Positions 26,635 through 35,387 of a stretch of 64,000 bases of DNA are shown here, piece after piece. The stretch comes from Pseudomonas tremae (GTDB lineage Bacteria; Pseudomonadota; Gammaproteobacteria; Pseudomonadales; Pseudomonadaceae), in NCBI RefSeq assembly GCF_001401155.1, contig NZ_LJRO01000058.1:1-64000 (forward strand), given 5' to 3'. A program made the position numbers and the translations under genes. The notes beneath the pieces were generated by a model. It ran no database searches. It was not told the DNA's origin and saw nothing but the letters and a program-made list of their open reading frames with translations. The stretch's first letter is position 1. Every line of letters starts with the position of its first letter.

Positions 26635-29514
26635 TCAGTCCGATTCGCCGACCGCGTCGAATTTCAGTTGCCCGATGGGCATTGGTGCAGAGAAGTAGTA
26701 GCCCTGGGCTTGCGCGGCGCCGATTTCGCGTAGCAACTCCAGGGTTTCAAGGTCTTCGACGCCTTCGGCAACCACTGCCAGGTCAAGGGATTCAGCCATG
26801 CGCACGATAGCGCGGACGATGGCCCGGCTGCGCACGCTAGAAACCAGTCCGAAAATAAATGACTTGTCGATTTTCAAACCGCTGAAATGGTACTGATGCA
26901 CGTAGCTGAGGGACGAGAAACCAGCACCGAAATCATCCAGCATGACCGACATGCCCTGCTCTGCCAGCAGCTTCATCGACAGCCGTGCTTGATCCGGATC
27001 AGCTACCAGAGCGCCCTCGGTCAGCTCCAGACACAAACGCCGAGGGGCTACCCCGTGCTCGGCAAGCATCGCCAGAACTTCGGCCGAGAAGGTCGGCCGG
27101 GTGATGCTGTAGCTGGAACAGTTCACGTGCACAGGCGGCCAATGGCTGTTTTCCGGCTGCGCCAGAATGGTGATGACCTGCTTGAGCATGTAGAGGTCGA
27201 GACGTCCGATCAGGCGCAGGCCCTCCAGTGCAGGCAGAAAACTCTCCGGCGCGATGATCTGGCCATCGGGTGTGCGCCAGCGAATCAAAGCCTCGAGCGC
27301 TCGCAATTGCCCGGTTTTGACGCAGACAATTGGCTGAAAATAAGGGATCAACTGATCCGTGCATTTCAGCGCGGTGCGCAGTGCACCTTCCTGCTCGACC
27401 TGGTCAAGAACCTCTCGGCGCAGTGCCTGATTGAACACCGCGAAGCTGTCACGTCCGCCATTCTTGACCCGGTACATGGCCGTATCGGCATCGCGCAGAA
27501 GGTCCGCCGGCTCTTGATGGAACTGGCTGTCGGCGCCCACGACGCCAATGCTGCAGGAAGAAAAAACCGTGTGGTCGTCAATCACGAACGGCTGTTCGAA
27601 CGCGCTCAGAATGCGTTGCGCGATGTCAATGCCGGTCTGCAGCGGCGCATCGATACTCAGTACCGCAAACTCGTCACCGCCCAGCCGCGCGAGCAAATCA
27701 CCCTCGCGCATGCAACTGCGCAACCGCTCGGCCGCCTGAATCAGCAGAATGTCACCGCAGTGATGACCAAGACTGTCATTGATCATCTTGAAACGATCCA
27801 GATCAATGAACATGACACTCAACTGCTGGCCGCTCAGGCAGAATTCCTGCCAGGCCTGCTTGAGGCGATACTGCAGATGACTGCGATTGGGCAGCCCGGT
27901 CAACGAGTCGTGGGCGTTTTCATATTGCAGCCTGGCATTGGCCTGATCGAGCTCGCGGGTCCTGTCGCGCACCCGTGCTTCGAGGCGCAGATTGGCCGTA
28001 TGAATGGCTTCTGCCGCATTGCGGCGAGACAATGCGGTATCGATATGGCGGGATACAAATGTCAGAAGCTCCTGATCGCGCTGGGTATAGCTGACGTCCT
28101 TCGAGTAGCTCTGGACCACCAGTACACCACGCACCTGATCGCCATCGAACAAGGGGATGCCCAGCCAGGAAAAAGAGGGCGTCGGGTCCTTCTGTACTTC
28201 GATCTCTCCGAGGCTTTCGAGCCTGCGGGCATCCTGGTAATCGATAAGGCAAGGTCGCCGCTGACCGATCACATACTCCGTGAAGCCTCGCTGCCCGCGC
28301 CGGGAGCGAGGCGGTACAGGTCGGTATTCGTCGATGTAATACGGAAACGTCACCTCGCCTGTGGTGCTGTCGTAAAGCGCGATATAGAAATTCAGTGCAA
28401 CCAGCAATTCACCGACGATCATGTGCAGGCTGTGGAACAGCTCGTTCATGTCGCCAGGCTGACTGGAAAGCTCGGCAATCTGGAACAGCGCATTCTGCAA
28501 ATGCTCGGCGCGCTCCCGGTCTTTCACTTCCTGCCTGAGCGCATCGTTGGCTGCGCAGAGCTGCTGCGTGCGCAGTGCCACCATCTGCTCCAGATCGTTG
28601 CGTCGCAGCAGACGCTCCAGGGCCATGGCGACATAGCGCGAGACAACCGCGAACAGTGCCCGGTCCTGGGCGCTATACACACGAGCCACGTCATACACCT
28701 GCATCGCCACCATGCCGAACACTTCATCCGAGGCGTTTTTCAACGGAACGCCCATCCAGAACTCGGGGAGACGTCCGTAGCAGAAAAAACGGCCCTCATT
28801 TGCAGCCAGTTCGATGCACGAAGCATGAAGAAACAAGGGCTGGCCTGTACTCAGGACATACCCGGTCAGGGAGATCCGCTGAGGATCGATGAACTCGAAC
28901 GTCTCGGGGGCCATCGCTTCGTCATCGAAACGGTCGATGTAATAGGGGTAGGTGATCTTGCCGCACTGTGCGTCGTATAACGCCACGTAAAAGTTTTCGG
29001 CATCGACCAGCGTGCCCAGTTGCTGATGGATACCTTGCAGAAAGGCACGACGATCAAGCGGCGAGCTTGCCAGAAGGCTGATTTCATAAAGCGTCTTCTG
29101 GGTATTCTGTGCCCTGATCAATGCCGCCGTCTGCAACAACGCACCCAGCCTGCTGGCCAGTTCCACAAGTTGCGGATGATCTTTCTCGGCCATCGGTGCC
29201 AGCACCCAGCCCAGCGCGCCTTCCCCATGACCGGCGATGCGGCGGTAAAGCTGCAACTGATCACAGAATGCATCGAAGTCCTCTAGCGCGATATGCCCCG
29301 GCCATACAACGCGGTCATCCCCCTGACCCAGCAAGCATTTGAGCTCACCTGCTGCGTAGGCCGCCCAGGCGATATCCGGCATGTGCGCTCGCGCTGCGTT
29401 CAGAACCGCATCGATGGAGCCATCATCCGAGCCGTCGGAGCTGTCATTCGACGCCTCTTCGCAATTGGAGACAACGCTCGGGCACAACTCTATGGCCAGA
29501 TTTGAGACAGTCAT
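26635..29514 (-). CDS. GAF-GAF-GGDEF-EAL cyclic-di-GMP turnover protein
   Basis: The 959 residues carry two GAF domains (about 130-300 and 355-500), each followed by a helical linker, then GGDEF (about 525-690) with GGDEF intact at 612-616 and the inhibitory RxxD site intact at 603-606 (REGD-LLARL-GGDEF), and an EAL domain (about 705-955) with EAL at 741-743, DDFGAGFSSLSY and QGYYFSAPM. Both catalytic sets look intact, so it may make and break c-di-GMP. There is no membrane segment, so the signal is probably cytoplasmic via GAF. It lies directly upstream of the sigma-54-driven 184-aa gene on the same strand. Confidence 0.95.
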   Translation of the reverse strand: MTVSNLAIELCPSVVSNCEEASNDSSDGSDDGSIDAVLNAARAHMPDIAWAAYAAGELKCLLGQGDDRVVWPGHIALEDFDAFCDQLQLYRRIAGHGEGALGWVLAPMAEKDHPQLVELASRLGALLQTAALIRAQNTQKTLYEISLLASSPLDRRAFLQGIHQQLGTLVDAENFYVALYDAQCGKITYPYYIDRFDDEAMAPETFEFIDPQRISLTGYVLSTGQPLFLHASCIELAANEGRFFCYGRLPEFWMGVPLKNASDEVFGMVAMQVYDVARVYSAQDRALFAVVSRYVAMALERLLRRNDLEQMVALRTQQLCAANDALRQEVKDRERAEHLQNALFQIAELSSQPGDMNELFHSLHMIVGELLVALNFYIALYDSTTGEVTFPYYIDEYRPVPPRSRRGQRGFTEYVIGQRRPCLIDYQDARRLESLGEIEVQKDPTPSFSWLGIPLFDGDQVRGVLVVQSYSKDVSYTQRDQELLTFVSRHIDTALSRRNAAEAIHTANLRLEARVRDRTRELDQANARLQYENAHDSLTGLPNRSHLQYRLKQAWQEFCLSGQQLSVMFIDLDRFKMINDSLGHHCGDILLIQAAERLRSCMREGDLLARLGGDEFAVLSIDAPLQTGIDIAQRILSAFEQPFVIDDHTVFSSCSIGVVGADSQFHQEPADLLRDADTAMYRVKNGGRDSFAVFNQALRREVLDQVEQEGALRTALKCTDQLIPYFQPIVCVKTGQLRALEALIRWRTPDGQIIAPESFLPALEGLRLIGRLDLYMLKQVITILAQPENSHWPPVHVNCSSYSITRPTFSAEVLAMLAEHGVAPRRLCLELTEGALVADPDQARLSMKLLAEQGMSVMLDDFGAGFSSLSYVHQYHFSGLKIDKSFIFGLVSSVRSRAIVRAIVRMAESLDLAVVAEGVEDLETLELLREIGAAQAQGYYFSAPMPIGQLKFDAVGESD

Positions 29515-29783
29515 TGAAGCACCAGATGCATAAACCGACGGCAGTCATTTTTGAAAACCATGACCAGAGGTGACAAGCGTGTTGCCACATTGTTGCAAAG
29601 TTCATTCCTTTTTGGCAGAGCTCATTCATTCGCTCATGCGGGTATGTGACGCCGGGCACTATCCGGCAACAGGACCGGTCAGATTCAAGTGTGATGTGAA
29701 GCCCGTAACAGCCTTGAAGCACACGATGCTGCGCTGCCCCGCGCGGCCTCACGCTCGATTCCCTTACTGAACAGGTGACAGTG

Positions 29784-30848
29784 ATGATCAAGACCTACAG
29801 CTATGCAGCGCAATCCGCAAAAGAAGCGCTCAAGCCCTACCAGTTCGAACGCCGTGCTCCTGACGCCGATGATGTGCAGATCGACATTCTCTACTGCGGC
29901 GTGTGTCACTCGGACCTGCATACGGCCCGTAATGAATGGCACAACACGCTGTATCCATCGGTTCCCGGTCACGAAATCGTCGGCCGGGTGACAGCGGTCG
30001 GCGCCAGCGTCACGCAATTCAAAGTCGGCGATATTGCCGGCGTCGGCTGTATGGTCGACAGCTGCCAGCAATGCGCATCCTGTTCCGAAGGTGACGAGCA
30101 GTACTGCGAAAGCGGTTTTACCGGTACCTATAACGGCCCGGTATTTGGCGGCGAAAACACCTTTGGTGGTTACTCCGACACGATCGTGGTCAAGGAAAAA
30201 TTCGCTCTGCGCGTGTCGCACGATGCCAATCTGGCAGCGGTCGCGCCTTTATTGTGCGCAGGCATTACAACCTATTCGCCGCTGCGCCACTGGAAAGTCG
30301 GTCCGGGCATGAAAGTGGGTATCGTTGGCCTGGGCGGCCTTGGCCATATGGGTGTGAAGATTGCACACGCGATGGGCGCCCATGTCGTACTTTTCACCAC
30401 ATCCCCCGACAAGCGCGAAGATGGCCTGCGCCTGGGTGCAGATGAGGTAATCGTGTCCAAGGATCCCGAGCAGATGGCAACTCAGGTCAACCGTCTGGAC
30501 TTCATTCTTAATACAGTCGCTGCGCCTCACGATCTGGATGCCTTCCTGTCACTGCTCAAGCGTGACGGCACCATGACACTGGTGGGCGCACCGGCTGAGC
30601 CGCACCCCTCGCCCACCGTTTTCAATCTGATATTCAAGCGCCGCAGCCTGGCGGGCTCGTTGATCGGCGGCATTCAGGAAACCCAGGAGATGCTGGATTT
30701 CTGCGCCGAACATGGCATCGTTTCGGACATTGAAGTGATTGCCATGCAGGACATCAACGAAGCTTATGAGCGGATGCTCAAAGGTGACGTCAAGTATCGA
30801 TTCGTCATTGATATGGCCAGCCTCAAACAGGAAGCGTCTGCTGCCTGA
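29784..30848 (+). CDS. yahK: Zinc-dependent NADP alcohol/aldehyde dehydrogenase (YahK-like)
   Basis: A medium-chain dehydrogenase of 354 residues of the cinnamyl-alcohol dehydrogenase branch. Catalytic zinc segment YCGVCHSDLH (C41, H63 region PGHEIVG), structural zinc lobe CQQCASC...YC (about 97-114), and cofactor loop GIVGLGGLGHMGVKIA near 178-193. E. coli YahK reduces a broad range of aldehydes with NADPH. ATG 29784 has AGGTGA nine bases before it; an in-frame GTG at 29775 is the alternative. It stands alone between divergently oriented signalling genes and the Nudix gene. Confidence 0.93.
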   Translation: MIKTYSYAAQSAKEALKPYQFERRAPDADDVQIDILYCGVCHSDLHTARNEWHNTLYPSVPGHEIVGRVTAVGASVTQFKVGDIAGVGCMVDSCQQCASCSEGDEQYCESGFTGTYNGPVFGGENTFGGYSDTIVVKEKFALRVSHDANLAAVAPLLCAGITTYSPLRHWKVGPGMKVGIVGLGGLGHMGVKIAHAMGAHVVLFTTSPDKREDGLRLGADEVIVSKDPEQMATQVNRLDFILNTVAAPHDLDAFLSLLKRDGTMTLVGAPAEPHPSPTVFNLIFKRRSLAGSLIGGIQETQEMLDFCAEHGIVSDIEVIAMQDINEAYERMLKGDVKYRFVIDMASLKQEASAA

Positions 30849-31162
30849 ATGTCGCCCTTTTGAACGGAGAATAGGTGCCAGGGACGGCAACTTCTGCAAA
30901 AAAACTTCGCCGTACGTCGCACAACAGGAACTGCTCCACCGCATCTTCACACTTACGTCCCATACTCTGAAAACATATCAGCGATCACACGCCGTTTTGA
31001 TGGCGCCTATGCCTGTCCTGAAACTTCCCCGGCGATGGACAGCTGATAACAATGAACTTTTTATTACAATTCAGTGACTACAACTTAGCCCCAATGGGGT
31101 CTCAAGTTCACAGAGTCCTTGCAGATATTGATGTGAATGGACGTTTAACAGGTGAATGGATT
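30849..31162. other. Non-coding stretch of 314 bases
   Basis: It lies between the dehydrogenase stop and the Nudix start. An AT-rich segment at about 31050-31076 (GAACTTTTTATTACAATTCAG) is a possible promoter region for the Nudix gene. I see no ORF with a ribosome site, no clear terminator and no repeat. Confidence 0.45.
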
Positions 31163-31525
31163 ATGAAACAGCGCGCGACAGTCATCTGCAAACGTGACGG
31201 CCAAGTGCTTTACGTACGCAAACCGAAATCCAGATGGGCGTTGCCTGGTGGCAAGATCGAATCCGGAGAAACACCCGTTCAAGCCGCGGTACGCGAATTG
31301 AGCGAGGAAACCGGCCTTGAGAATCTCGACCTGCTGTACCTTGCGGCCTATGAAAAAGACAAAGTCACTCACTATGTCTTCGTCACGCAGGTTCCCAGCT
31401 CCATCGAGCCCTCGCCGCAAAACGAAATTTCCGCCTGCAAATGGTTTGCGCCGAAAAACCTTGGCGACCTCAAAGCCAGCAGCGCTACCAAGACCATCGT
31501 CAAATCATACGCCCTGCAAGCCTGA
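31163..31525 (+). CDS. Nudix hydrolase
   Basis: A protein of 120 residues that is essentially a single Nudix domain, with box GGKIESGETPVQAAVRELSE then ETGL (about 29-52). The substrate is not predictable; such compact members often hydrolyse oxidised nucleotides or dinucleoside polyphosphates. The frame is open to 31052, but ATG 31163 follows AGGTGA at good spacing and gives the usual MKQRATVICKRDG start. Confidence 0.88.
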   Translation: MKQRATVICKRDGQVLYVRKPKSRWALPGGKIESGETPVQAAVRELSEETGLENLDLLYLAAYEKDKVTHYVFVTQVPSSIEPSPQNEISACKWFAPKNLGDLKASSATKTIVKSYALQA

Positions 31526-31649
31526 GCCTTGCCAGGCAAGACAGGCGGCATTAAAGGGAACTGCACTGATCGGGTTGAACCGCTGGGCCTGATGCTGTTC
31601 TGAAGCAGCAGACGGTCCATTTACTTCACCCCCGTCTCAGGAGATCCCC

Positions 31650-32711
31650 ATGACTCAGACCGCCCTGGTTGTTGGCGCAAGTGGCATTGTCGGCAGTGCA
31701 ATCACCCAATTGTTGCTCGAACATGATTGGCAGGTAGCCACGCTCTCCCGCAATCCATCGGCCCGACCCGGCGTGATTCCGGTTTCCGCCGACCTTCAAA
31801 ACCCCGAGTCCGTCAACGCGGCGCTGGCAGATCTGAAGCCCACTCACGTCTTTATTACCACCTGGTCGCGTCAGGCCACCGAAGCTGAAAATATCCGCGT
31901 CAACGCCGCCATGGTGCGCAATGTGCTGGATGCTCTCCGGCCTGCAGGCAGTGTGCAGCACGTGGCACTGGTCACCGGGCTCAAGCACTACCTCGGCCCG
32001 TTTGAGGCTTACGGTAAAGGCACGCTGCCGCAAACTCCGTTCCGGGAAACTCAGGCGCGTCTGGACATCGAAAACTTCTACTACGCGCAGGAAGACGAAG
32101 TCTTTGCCGCTGCCGAGAAGGATGGCTTTACCTGGAGCGTGCATCGCCCACACACCGTGACAGGCGTCGCCGTCGGCAACGCCATGAACATGGCGACCAC
32201 ACTGGCTGTCTACGCTTCCATCTGCAAGGCCACTGGCCGGCCATTTGTGTTCCCCGGCTCGCGCGTGCAGTGGGACAGCCTGACCGACATGACCGATGCG
32301 CGTCAGCTGGCCCATCAGCAGTTGTGGGCTGCCACGACACCGGCGGCAGCTAATCAGGCTTTCAACATCACCAACGGGGATGTATTTCGCTGGAGCTGGA
32401 TGTGGGGCCAGATCGCTGAATACTTTGGTATCGAGCCTGCAGCCTTCCCGAATCAGCCTGCCCCGCTGGAAACCCAGATGGCCAATGACCAGGCAGCATG
32501 GACGGACATCGTCCGTGAGCATCAGCTCAAGGAAGCGGATATCAACCGACTGATCTCACCGTGGCACACCGACGCCGACCTGGGTCGTCCGATCGAAGTG
32601 GTCACAGACATGTCGAAAAGCCGCAAACTGGGCTTCACTGCGTTCCAGGCAAGCGATGATGCGTTTTTCAATGTCTTCGAGAAACTGCGTAGTGACCGGC
32701 TTATTCCCTGA
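31650..32711 (+). CDS. SDR-family reductase of the PRISE (progesterone 5-beta-reductase/iridoid synthase-like) type
   Basis: An NAD(P)-binding extended short-chain dehydrogenase of 353 residues. It starts TALVVGASGIVGSAITQLL and has NVLDALRPAGSVQHVALVTG, LKHYLGPFEAYGKG and ENFYYAQEDEVF, a spacing and wording typical of plant PRISE enone reductases and their bacterial relatives rather than ordinary epimerases. These enzymes reduce the C=C bond of enones with NADPH. The natural substrate in this bacterium is unknown. AGGAGA precedes ATG 31650. Confidence 0.85.
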   Translation: MTQTALVVGASGIVGSAITQLLLEHDWQVATLSRNPSARPGVIPVSADLQNPESVNAALADLKPTHVFITTWSRQATEAENIRVNAAMVRNVLDALRPAGSVQHVALVTGLKHYLGPFEAYGKGTLPQTPFRETQARLDIENFYYAQEDEVFAAAEKDGFTWSVHRPHTVTGVAVGNAMNMATTLAVYASICKATGRPFVFPGSRVQWDSLTDMTDARQLAHQQLWAATTPAAANQAFNITNGDVFRWSWMWGQIAEYFGIEPAAFPNQPAPLETQMANDQAAWTDIVREHQLKEADINRLISPWHTDADLGRPIEVVTDMSKSRKLGFTAFQASDDAFFNVFEKLRSDRLIP

Positions 32712-32791
32712 GACAGGGTGACTGCTGGTCTGACGACTCCCTTGCCAGCAGCTGGCATGGGAGTCACCATCGCTTAGCGTAAAAAGCGCAC

Positions 32792-32829
32792 AAAAAAAAG
32801 GGTCAACCTCTCGGTTGACCCTTTTTTTT
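32792..32829 (-). terminator. Rho-independent terminator of the first tRNA-Val unit
   Basis: On the minus strand: stem GGGTCAACC / GGTTGACCC with a GAGA tetraloop, followed by eight T residues (and preceded by eight A residues, so it may also work on the plus strand for the PRISE-like gene). Confidence 0.92.
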
Positions 32830-32854
32830 ACCGCCCAGCAGAGCGGATTTTGTT

Positions 32855-32931
32855 TGGTAGGCGCGATTGGACTCGAACCAACGACCCCCACCATGTCAAG
32901 GTGGTGCTCTAACCAACTGAGCTACGTGCCT
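32855..32931 (-). tRNA. tRNA-Val (anticodon GAC), copy 1
   Basis: A 77-base cloverleaf including encoded CCA. D-arm GCTC...GAGC, anticodon stem CCACC/GGTGG with loop TTGACAT (anticodon GAC, reads GUC/GUU), T-arm GTTGG-TTCGAGT-CCAAT. The acceptor stem AGGCACG/CGCGCCT has an A5-C68 mismatch. It has its own promoter and terminator. Confidence 0.97.
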
Positions 32932-32944
32932 ACTGTGGGTCGGC

Positions 32945-32972
32945 ATTCTACGGATATTCGAATACCTGTCAA
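32945..32972 (-). promoter_or_regulatory. Sigma-70 promoter of tRNA-Val copy 1
   Basis: Minus strand TTGACA (32972-32967), 16-base spacer, TAGAAT (32950-32945), followed by a GC-rich discriminator (GCCGACC) as is usual for stable-RNA genes under stringent control. Confidence 0.85.
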
Positions 32973-33038
32973 ATTCTTTTTTGCAGTAACTCTCTGAATA
33001 ATTGAAAATTTTTAGCCTGGTCAACAAACGTAAAACAT

Positions 33039-33072
33039 AAAAAAGGGCCAACCTTTCGGTTGACCCTTTTTT
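33039..33072 (-). terminator. Rho-independent terminator of the second tRNA-Val unit
   Basis: On the minus strand: stem GGGTCAACC / GGTTGGCCC (one G-U wobble that would be a C-A mismatch on the plus strand), GAAA tetraloop, then six T residues. The wobble shows that it serves minus-strand transcription. Confidence 0.92.
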
Positions 33073-33098
33073 CACCGCCCAGCAGAGCGGATTTTGTT

Positions 33099-33175
33099 TG
33101 GTAGGCGCGATTGGACTCGAACCAACGACCCCCACCATGTCAAGGTGGTGCTCTAACCAACTGAGCTACGTGCCT
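33099..33175 (-). tRNA. tRNA-Val (anticodon GAC), copy 2
   Basis: Identical in all 77 bases to copy 1, including the encoded CCA and the A5-C68 acceptor mismatch. Upstream and downstream elements are similar but not identical to those of copy 1, which indicates a tandem duplication with the tRNA body kept identical. Confidence 0.97.
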
Positions 33176-33188
33176 GCTGTGGGGCGGA

Positions 33189-33216
33189 ATTTTACGGATA
33201 TGGACATATATGTCAA
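33189..33216 (-). promoter_or_regulatory. Sigma-70 promoter of tRNA-Val copy 2
   Basis: Minus strand TTGACA (33216-33211), 16-base spacer, TAAAAT (33194-33189), then a GC-rich discriminator (TCCGCCCC). Confidence 0.85.
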
Positions 33217-33357
33217 CCTGTTTTTTGCCTAACCCTATGAATTAAAGCGTTTTTTGCAAAATTCTGCGCCTCGACTGTTTTCGCCGGACGCTGGCAGAGC
33301 CTTGGCATCTCGGGTACGATCAGCGCCATCGTCAAGAATATTAAACGGAGCATCAGG

Positions 33358-34641
33358 ATGGCAAATACGCCCTATCCCCAGTCCTATTACGCCGCTTCAG
33401 CCAACGCTGCGCCGCAACGCCCAGCCCTGCAAGGCGAGGTCGAAACCGACGTGTGCGTCATAGGTGCCGGCTACACCGGCCTGTCCAGCGCCCTGTTCCT
33501 GCTGGAGAACGGGTTCCGGGTGACGGTGCTCGAAGCAGCAAAGGTCGGGTTTGGCGCATCCGGGCGTAACGGTGGTCAGATCGTCAACAGTTACAGCCGT
33601 GATATAGATGTGATCGAACGTACGGTAGGCCCACGCCAGGCGCAGCTGTTGGGGCAAATGGCTTTTGAAGGCGCGTCCATCATTCGTGACCGGGTTTCGC
33701 GCTATGGCATTCAGTGCGACCTCAAGGATGGCGGCGTGTTTGCAGCCATCACCAGCAAGCAACTGGCGCATCTGGAAGCTCAGCAGCGATTGTGGGAGCG
33801 CTACGGCCACAACAAACTCGAGTTGATGGATAAGCGACGGATCAACGAGGTGGTGGCCTGCGACCAGTACATTGGTGGTTTGCTGGACATGACCGGCGGT
33901 CATATTCACCCCCTTAATCTGGCGTTGGGTGAAGCTGCTGCCGTTGAAACGCTGGGCGGTACGATCTACGAGCAATCTGCAGCAATCCGCATCGAGCGCG
34001 GTGCCAGCCCGGTGGTCCATACCGAGCAGGGCAAAGTCCGGGCGAAGTTCATTATCGTCGCCGGCAATGCCTATCTGGGCAATCTGGTCCCGGAGCTGGC
34101 TGCGAAATCGATGCCGTGCGGCACCCAGGTCATTGCCACCGAGCCGTTGAGCGATGAGCTGGCTAAAACCCTGTTGCCGCAGGATTACTGCGTCGAGGAC
34201 TGCAATTACCTGCTGGATTACTACCGACTCAGTGCCGACAAGCGCTTGATTTTTGGCGGTGGCGTGGTCTATGGCGCGAGAGATCCGGCCAATATCGAGG
34301 CGATTATCCGGCCGAAAATGCTCAAGGCGTTCCCGCAACTCAAGAACGTCAAGATCGACTACGCCTGGACCGGTAACTTTCTGCTAACCCTGTCGCGCCT
34401 GCCGCAGGTTGGAAGGCTCGGCGAAAATATCTACTACTCACAGGGTTGCAGCGGGCATGGCGTGACATACACCCACCTGGCGGGCAAGGTGCTGGCCGAG
34501 GCGCTGCGCGGTCAGGCCGAGCGTTTCGATGCATTCGCCGACCTGCCCCACTACCCCTTCCCCGGTGGCCAGATGCTGCGCACGCCGCTCACTGCATTGG
34601 GCGCGTGGTATTACAGCCTGCGTGATCGACTGGGATTCTGA
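33358..34641 (+). CDS. FAD-dependent amine oxidase, gamma-glutamylputrescine oxidoreductase-like
   Basis: The 427-residue DAO-family flavoprotein has dinucleotide-binding VCVIGAGYTGLSSALFLLE (about 32-50) and the FGASGRNGGQIVNSYSRD segment typical of PuuB-like enzymes, with YSQGCSGHGVTYTHLAGK near the C-terminus. PuuB oxidises gamma-glutamylputrescine to the aldehyde; relatives act on other amines, so the exact substrate is uncertain. There are no other puu genes next to it, although a succinate-semialdehyde dehydrogenase with PtrR lies at 51-54 kb. A terminator hairpin follows. Confidence 0.87.
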   Translation: MANTPYPQSYYAASANAAPQRPALQGEVETDVCVIGAGYTGLSSALFLLENGFRVTVLEAAKVGFGASGRNGGQIVNSYSRDIDVIERTVGPRQAQLLGQMAFEGASIIRDRVSRYGIQCDLKDGGVFAAITSKQLAHLEAQQRLWERYGHNKLELMDKRRINEVVACDQYIGGLLDMTGGHIHPLNLALGEAAAVETLGGTIYEQSAAIRIERGASPVVHTEQGKVRAKFIIVAGNAYLGNLVPELAAKSMPCGTQVIATEPLSDELAKTLLPQDYCVEDCNYLLDYYRLSADKRLIFGGGVVYGARDPANIEAIIRPKMLKAFPQLKNVKIDYAWTGNFLLTLSRLPQVGRLGENIYYSQGCSGHGVTYTHLAGKVLAEALRGQAERFDAFADLPHYPFPGGQMLRTPLTALGAWYYSLRDRLGF

Positions 34642-34659
34642 CCAGCAACCGGCAGATCA

Positions 34660-34684
34660 ACGGCACCTTCAAGATGCCGTTTTT
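34660..34684 (+). terminator. Rho-independent terminator after the PuuB-like gene
   Basis: Stem ACGGCA / TGCCGT with a 9-base loop, then TTTT. It lies 19 bases past the stop codon, and just before the stop of the convergent lipoprotein gene. Confidence 0.75.
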
Positions 34685-34691
34685 GTTGATT

Positions 34692-35387
34692 TCATTTAAC
34701 GCCACGCTCCAGCGTTCTTCTGGCCTCGCCTGCCGCCTGCTCCTGACCCGCCTTTGCCAGCGCGTCGGCCGCCTGCAGCCATCGTTGATGATCGACATTC
34801 GCAGGCAGCTGGCGAGGTGCTTGCACCAGCACCGCCCAACCGCCTGCGTCTTGCCAGGCTGAGGCAAAGCTGCTGAAGCTCATCGAGTAACGACGGTCCA
34901 TTCCCGCGTTCAGCAAGACGGTTTGCTTGATCCGGTTGTAGCCGATCAGCACCGCATAACGCGGCCCTTTCCAGAACGCGGAACCCTGCGCAAAACGCAG
35001 CATGACCGGGTAGCCTGCCGAAACCTGAGCCAGCAGCTCCTGCAACTGGCTGTCGAGCGGGTAGACCATGAAGCCATATTCCCTCGCGACCTTCTGCATG
35101 TTCTGCTCCAGCCGGTCTTCGGCACCGGGCAGTTGCAGTGGTTTGTCGAGCAGACCGGGAGTGGTCTGTACCTGCTGATTGGCCAGCATGCTTGCCAGCA
35201 CCATTGGCCCGCTCTGGTACGCGTTACCCCGGAAGAACGGCACCGACGTCAGTTCGACACGGTCAGGCAGGCGTTTCATCTGCGTCGTAACCATGGATGA
35301 ACAACCAGCAAGGCTGATGATCAAGGCCAGCACCAGCCATGAACGTCTGGCGCCAGCGGCGCCGTCAATTAAAGAATCCGACAACAT
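34692..35387 (-). CDS. Lipoprotein related to PA2778/C39-type peptidases with the catalytic Cys and His replaced
   Basis: The 231-residue protein has a lipoprotein signal with lipobox LAGC (Cys29). The rest follows the PA2778-type C39-like fold: LPDRVELTSVPFF, then AYQSGPMVLASML where active relatives have YQCGPAALA, and GPRYAVLIGYN where relatives have HYAVVIGYD. Thus the catalytic Cys position is Ser59 and the His position is Arg143, which should abolish proteolysis. A C-terminal helical tail (about 195-231) resembles a short TPR. Localisation is probably the outer or inner membrane, periplasmic face. A binding or regulatory role is inferred. Confidence 0.8.
   Translation of the reverse strand: MLSDSLIDGAAGARRSWLVLALIISLAGCSSMVTTQMKRLPDRVELTSVPFFRGNAYQSGPMVLASMLANQQVQTTPGLLDKPLQLPGAEDRLEQNMQKVAREYGFMVYPLDSQLQELLAQVSAGYPVMLRFAQGSAFWKGPRYAVLIGYNRIKQTVLLNAGMDRRYSMSFSSFASAWQDAGGWAVLVQAPRQLPANVDHQRWLQAADALAKAGQEQAAGEARRTLERGVK

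Noticed and set aside
26887..28980. 697-codon plus-strand open frame opposite the GGDEF-EAL gene
   Set aside because: Antisense shadow of a gene with intact catalytic motifs; no domain of its own.
32815..33138. Short frames over the tRNA-Val genes (GLEPTTPTMSRWCSNQLSY-type)
   Set aside because: This peptide is a familiar false ORF produced by translating tRNA genes.
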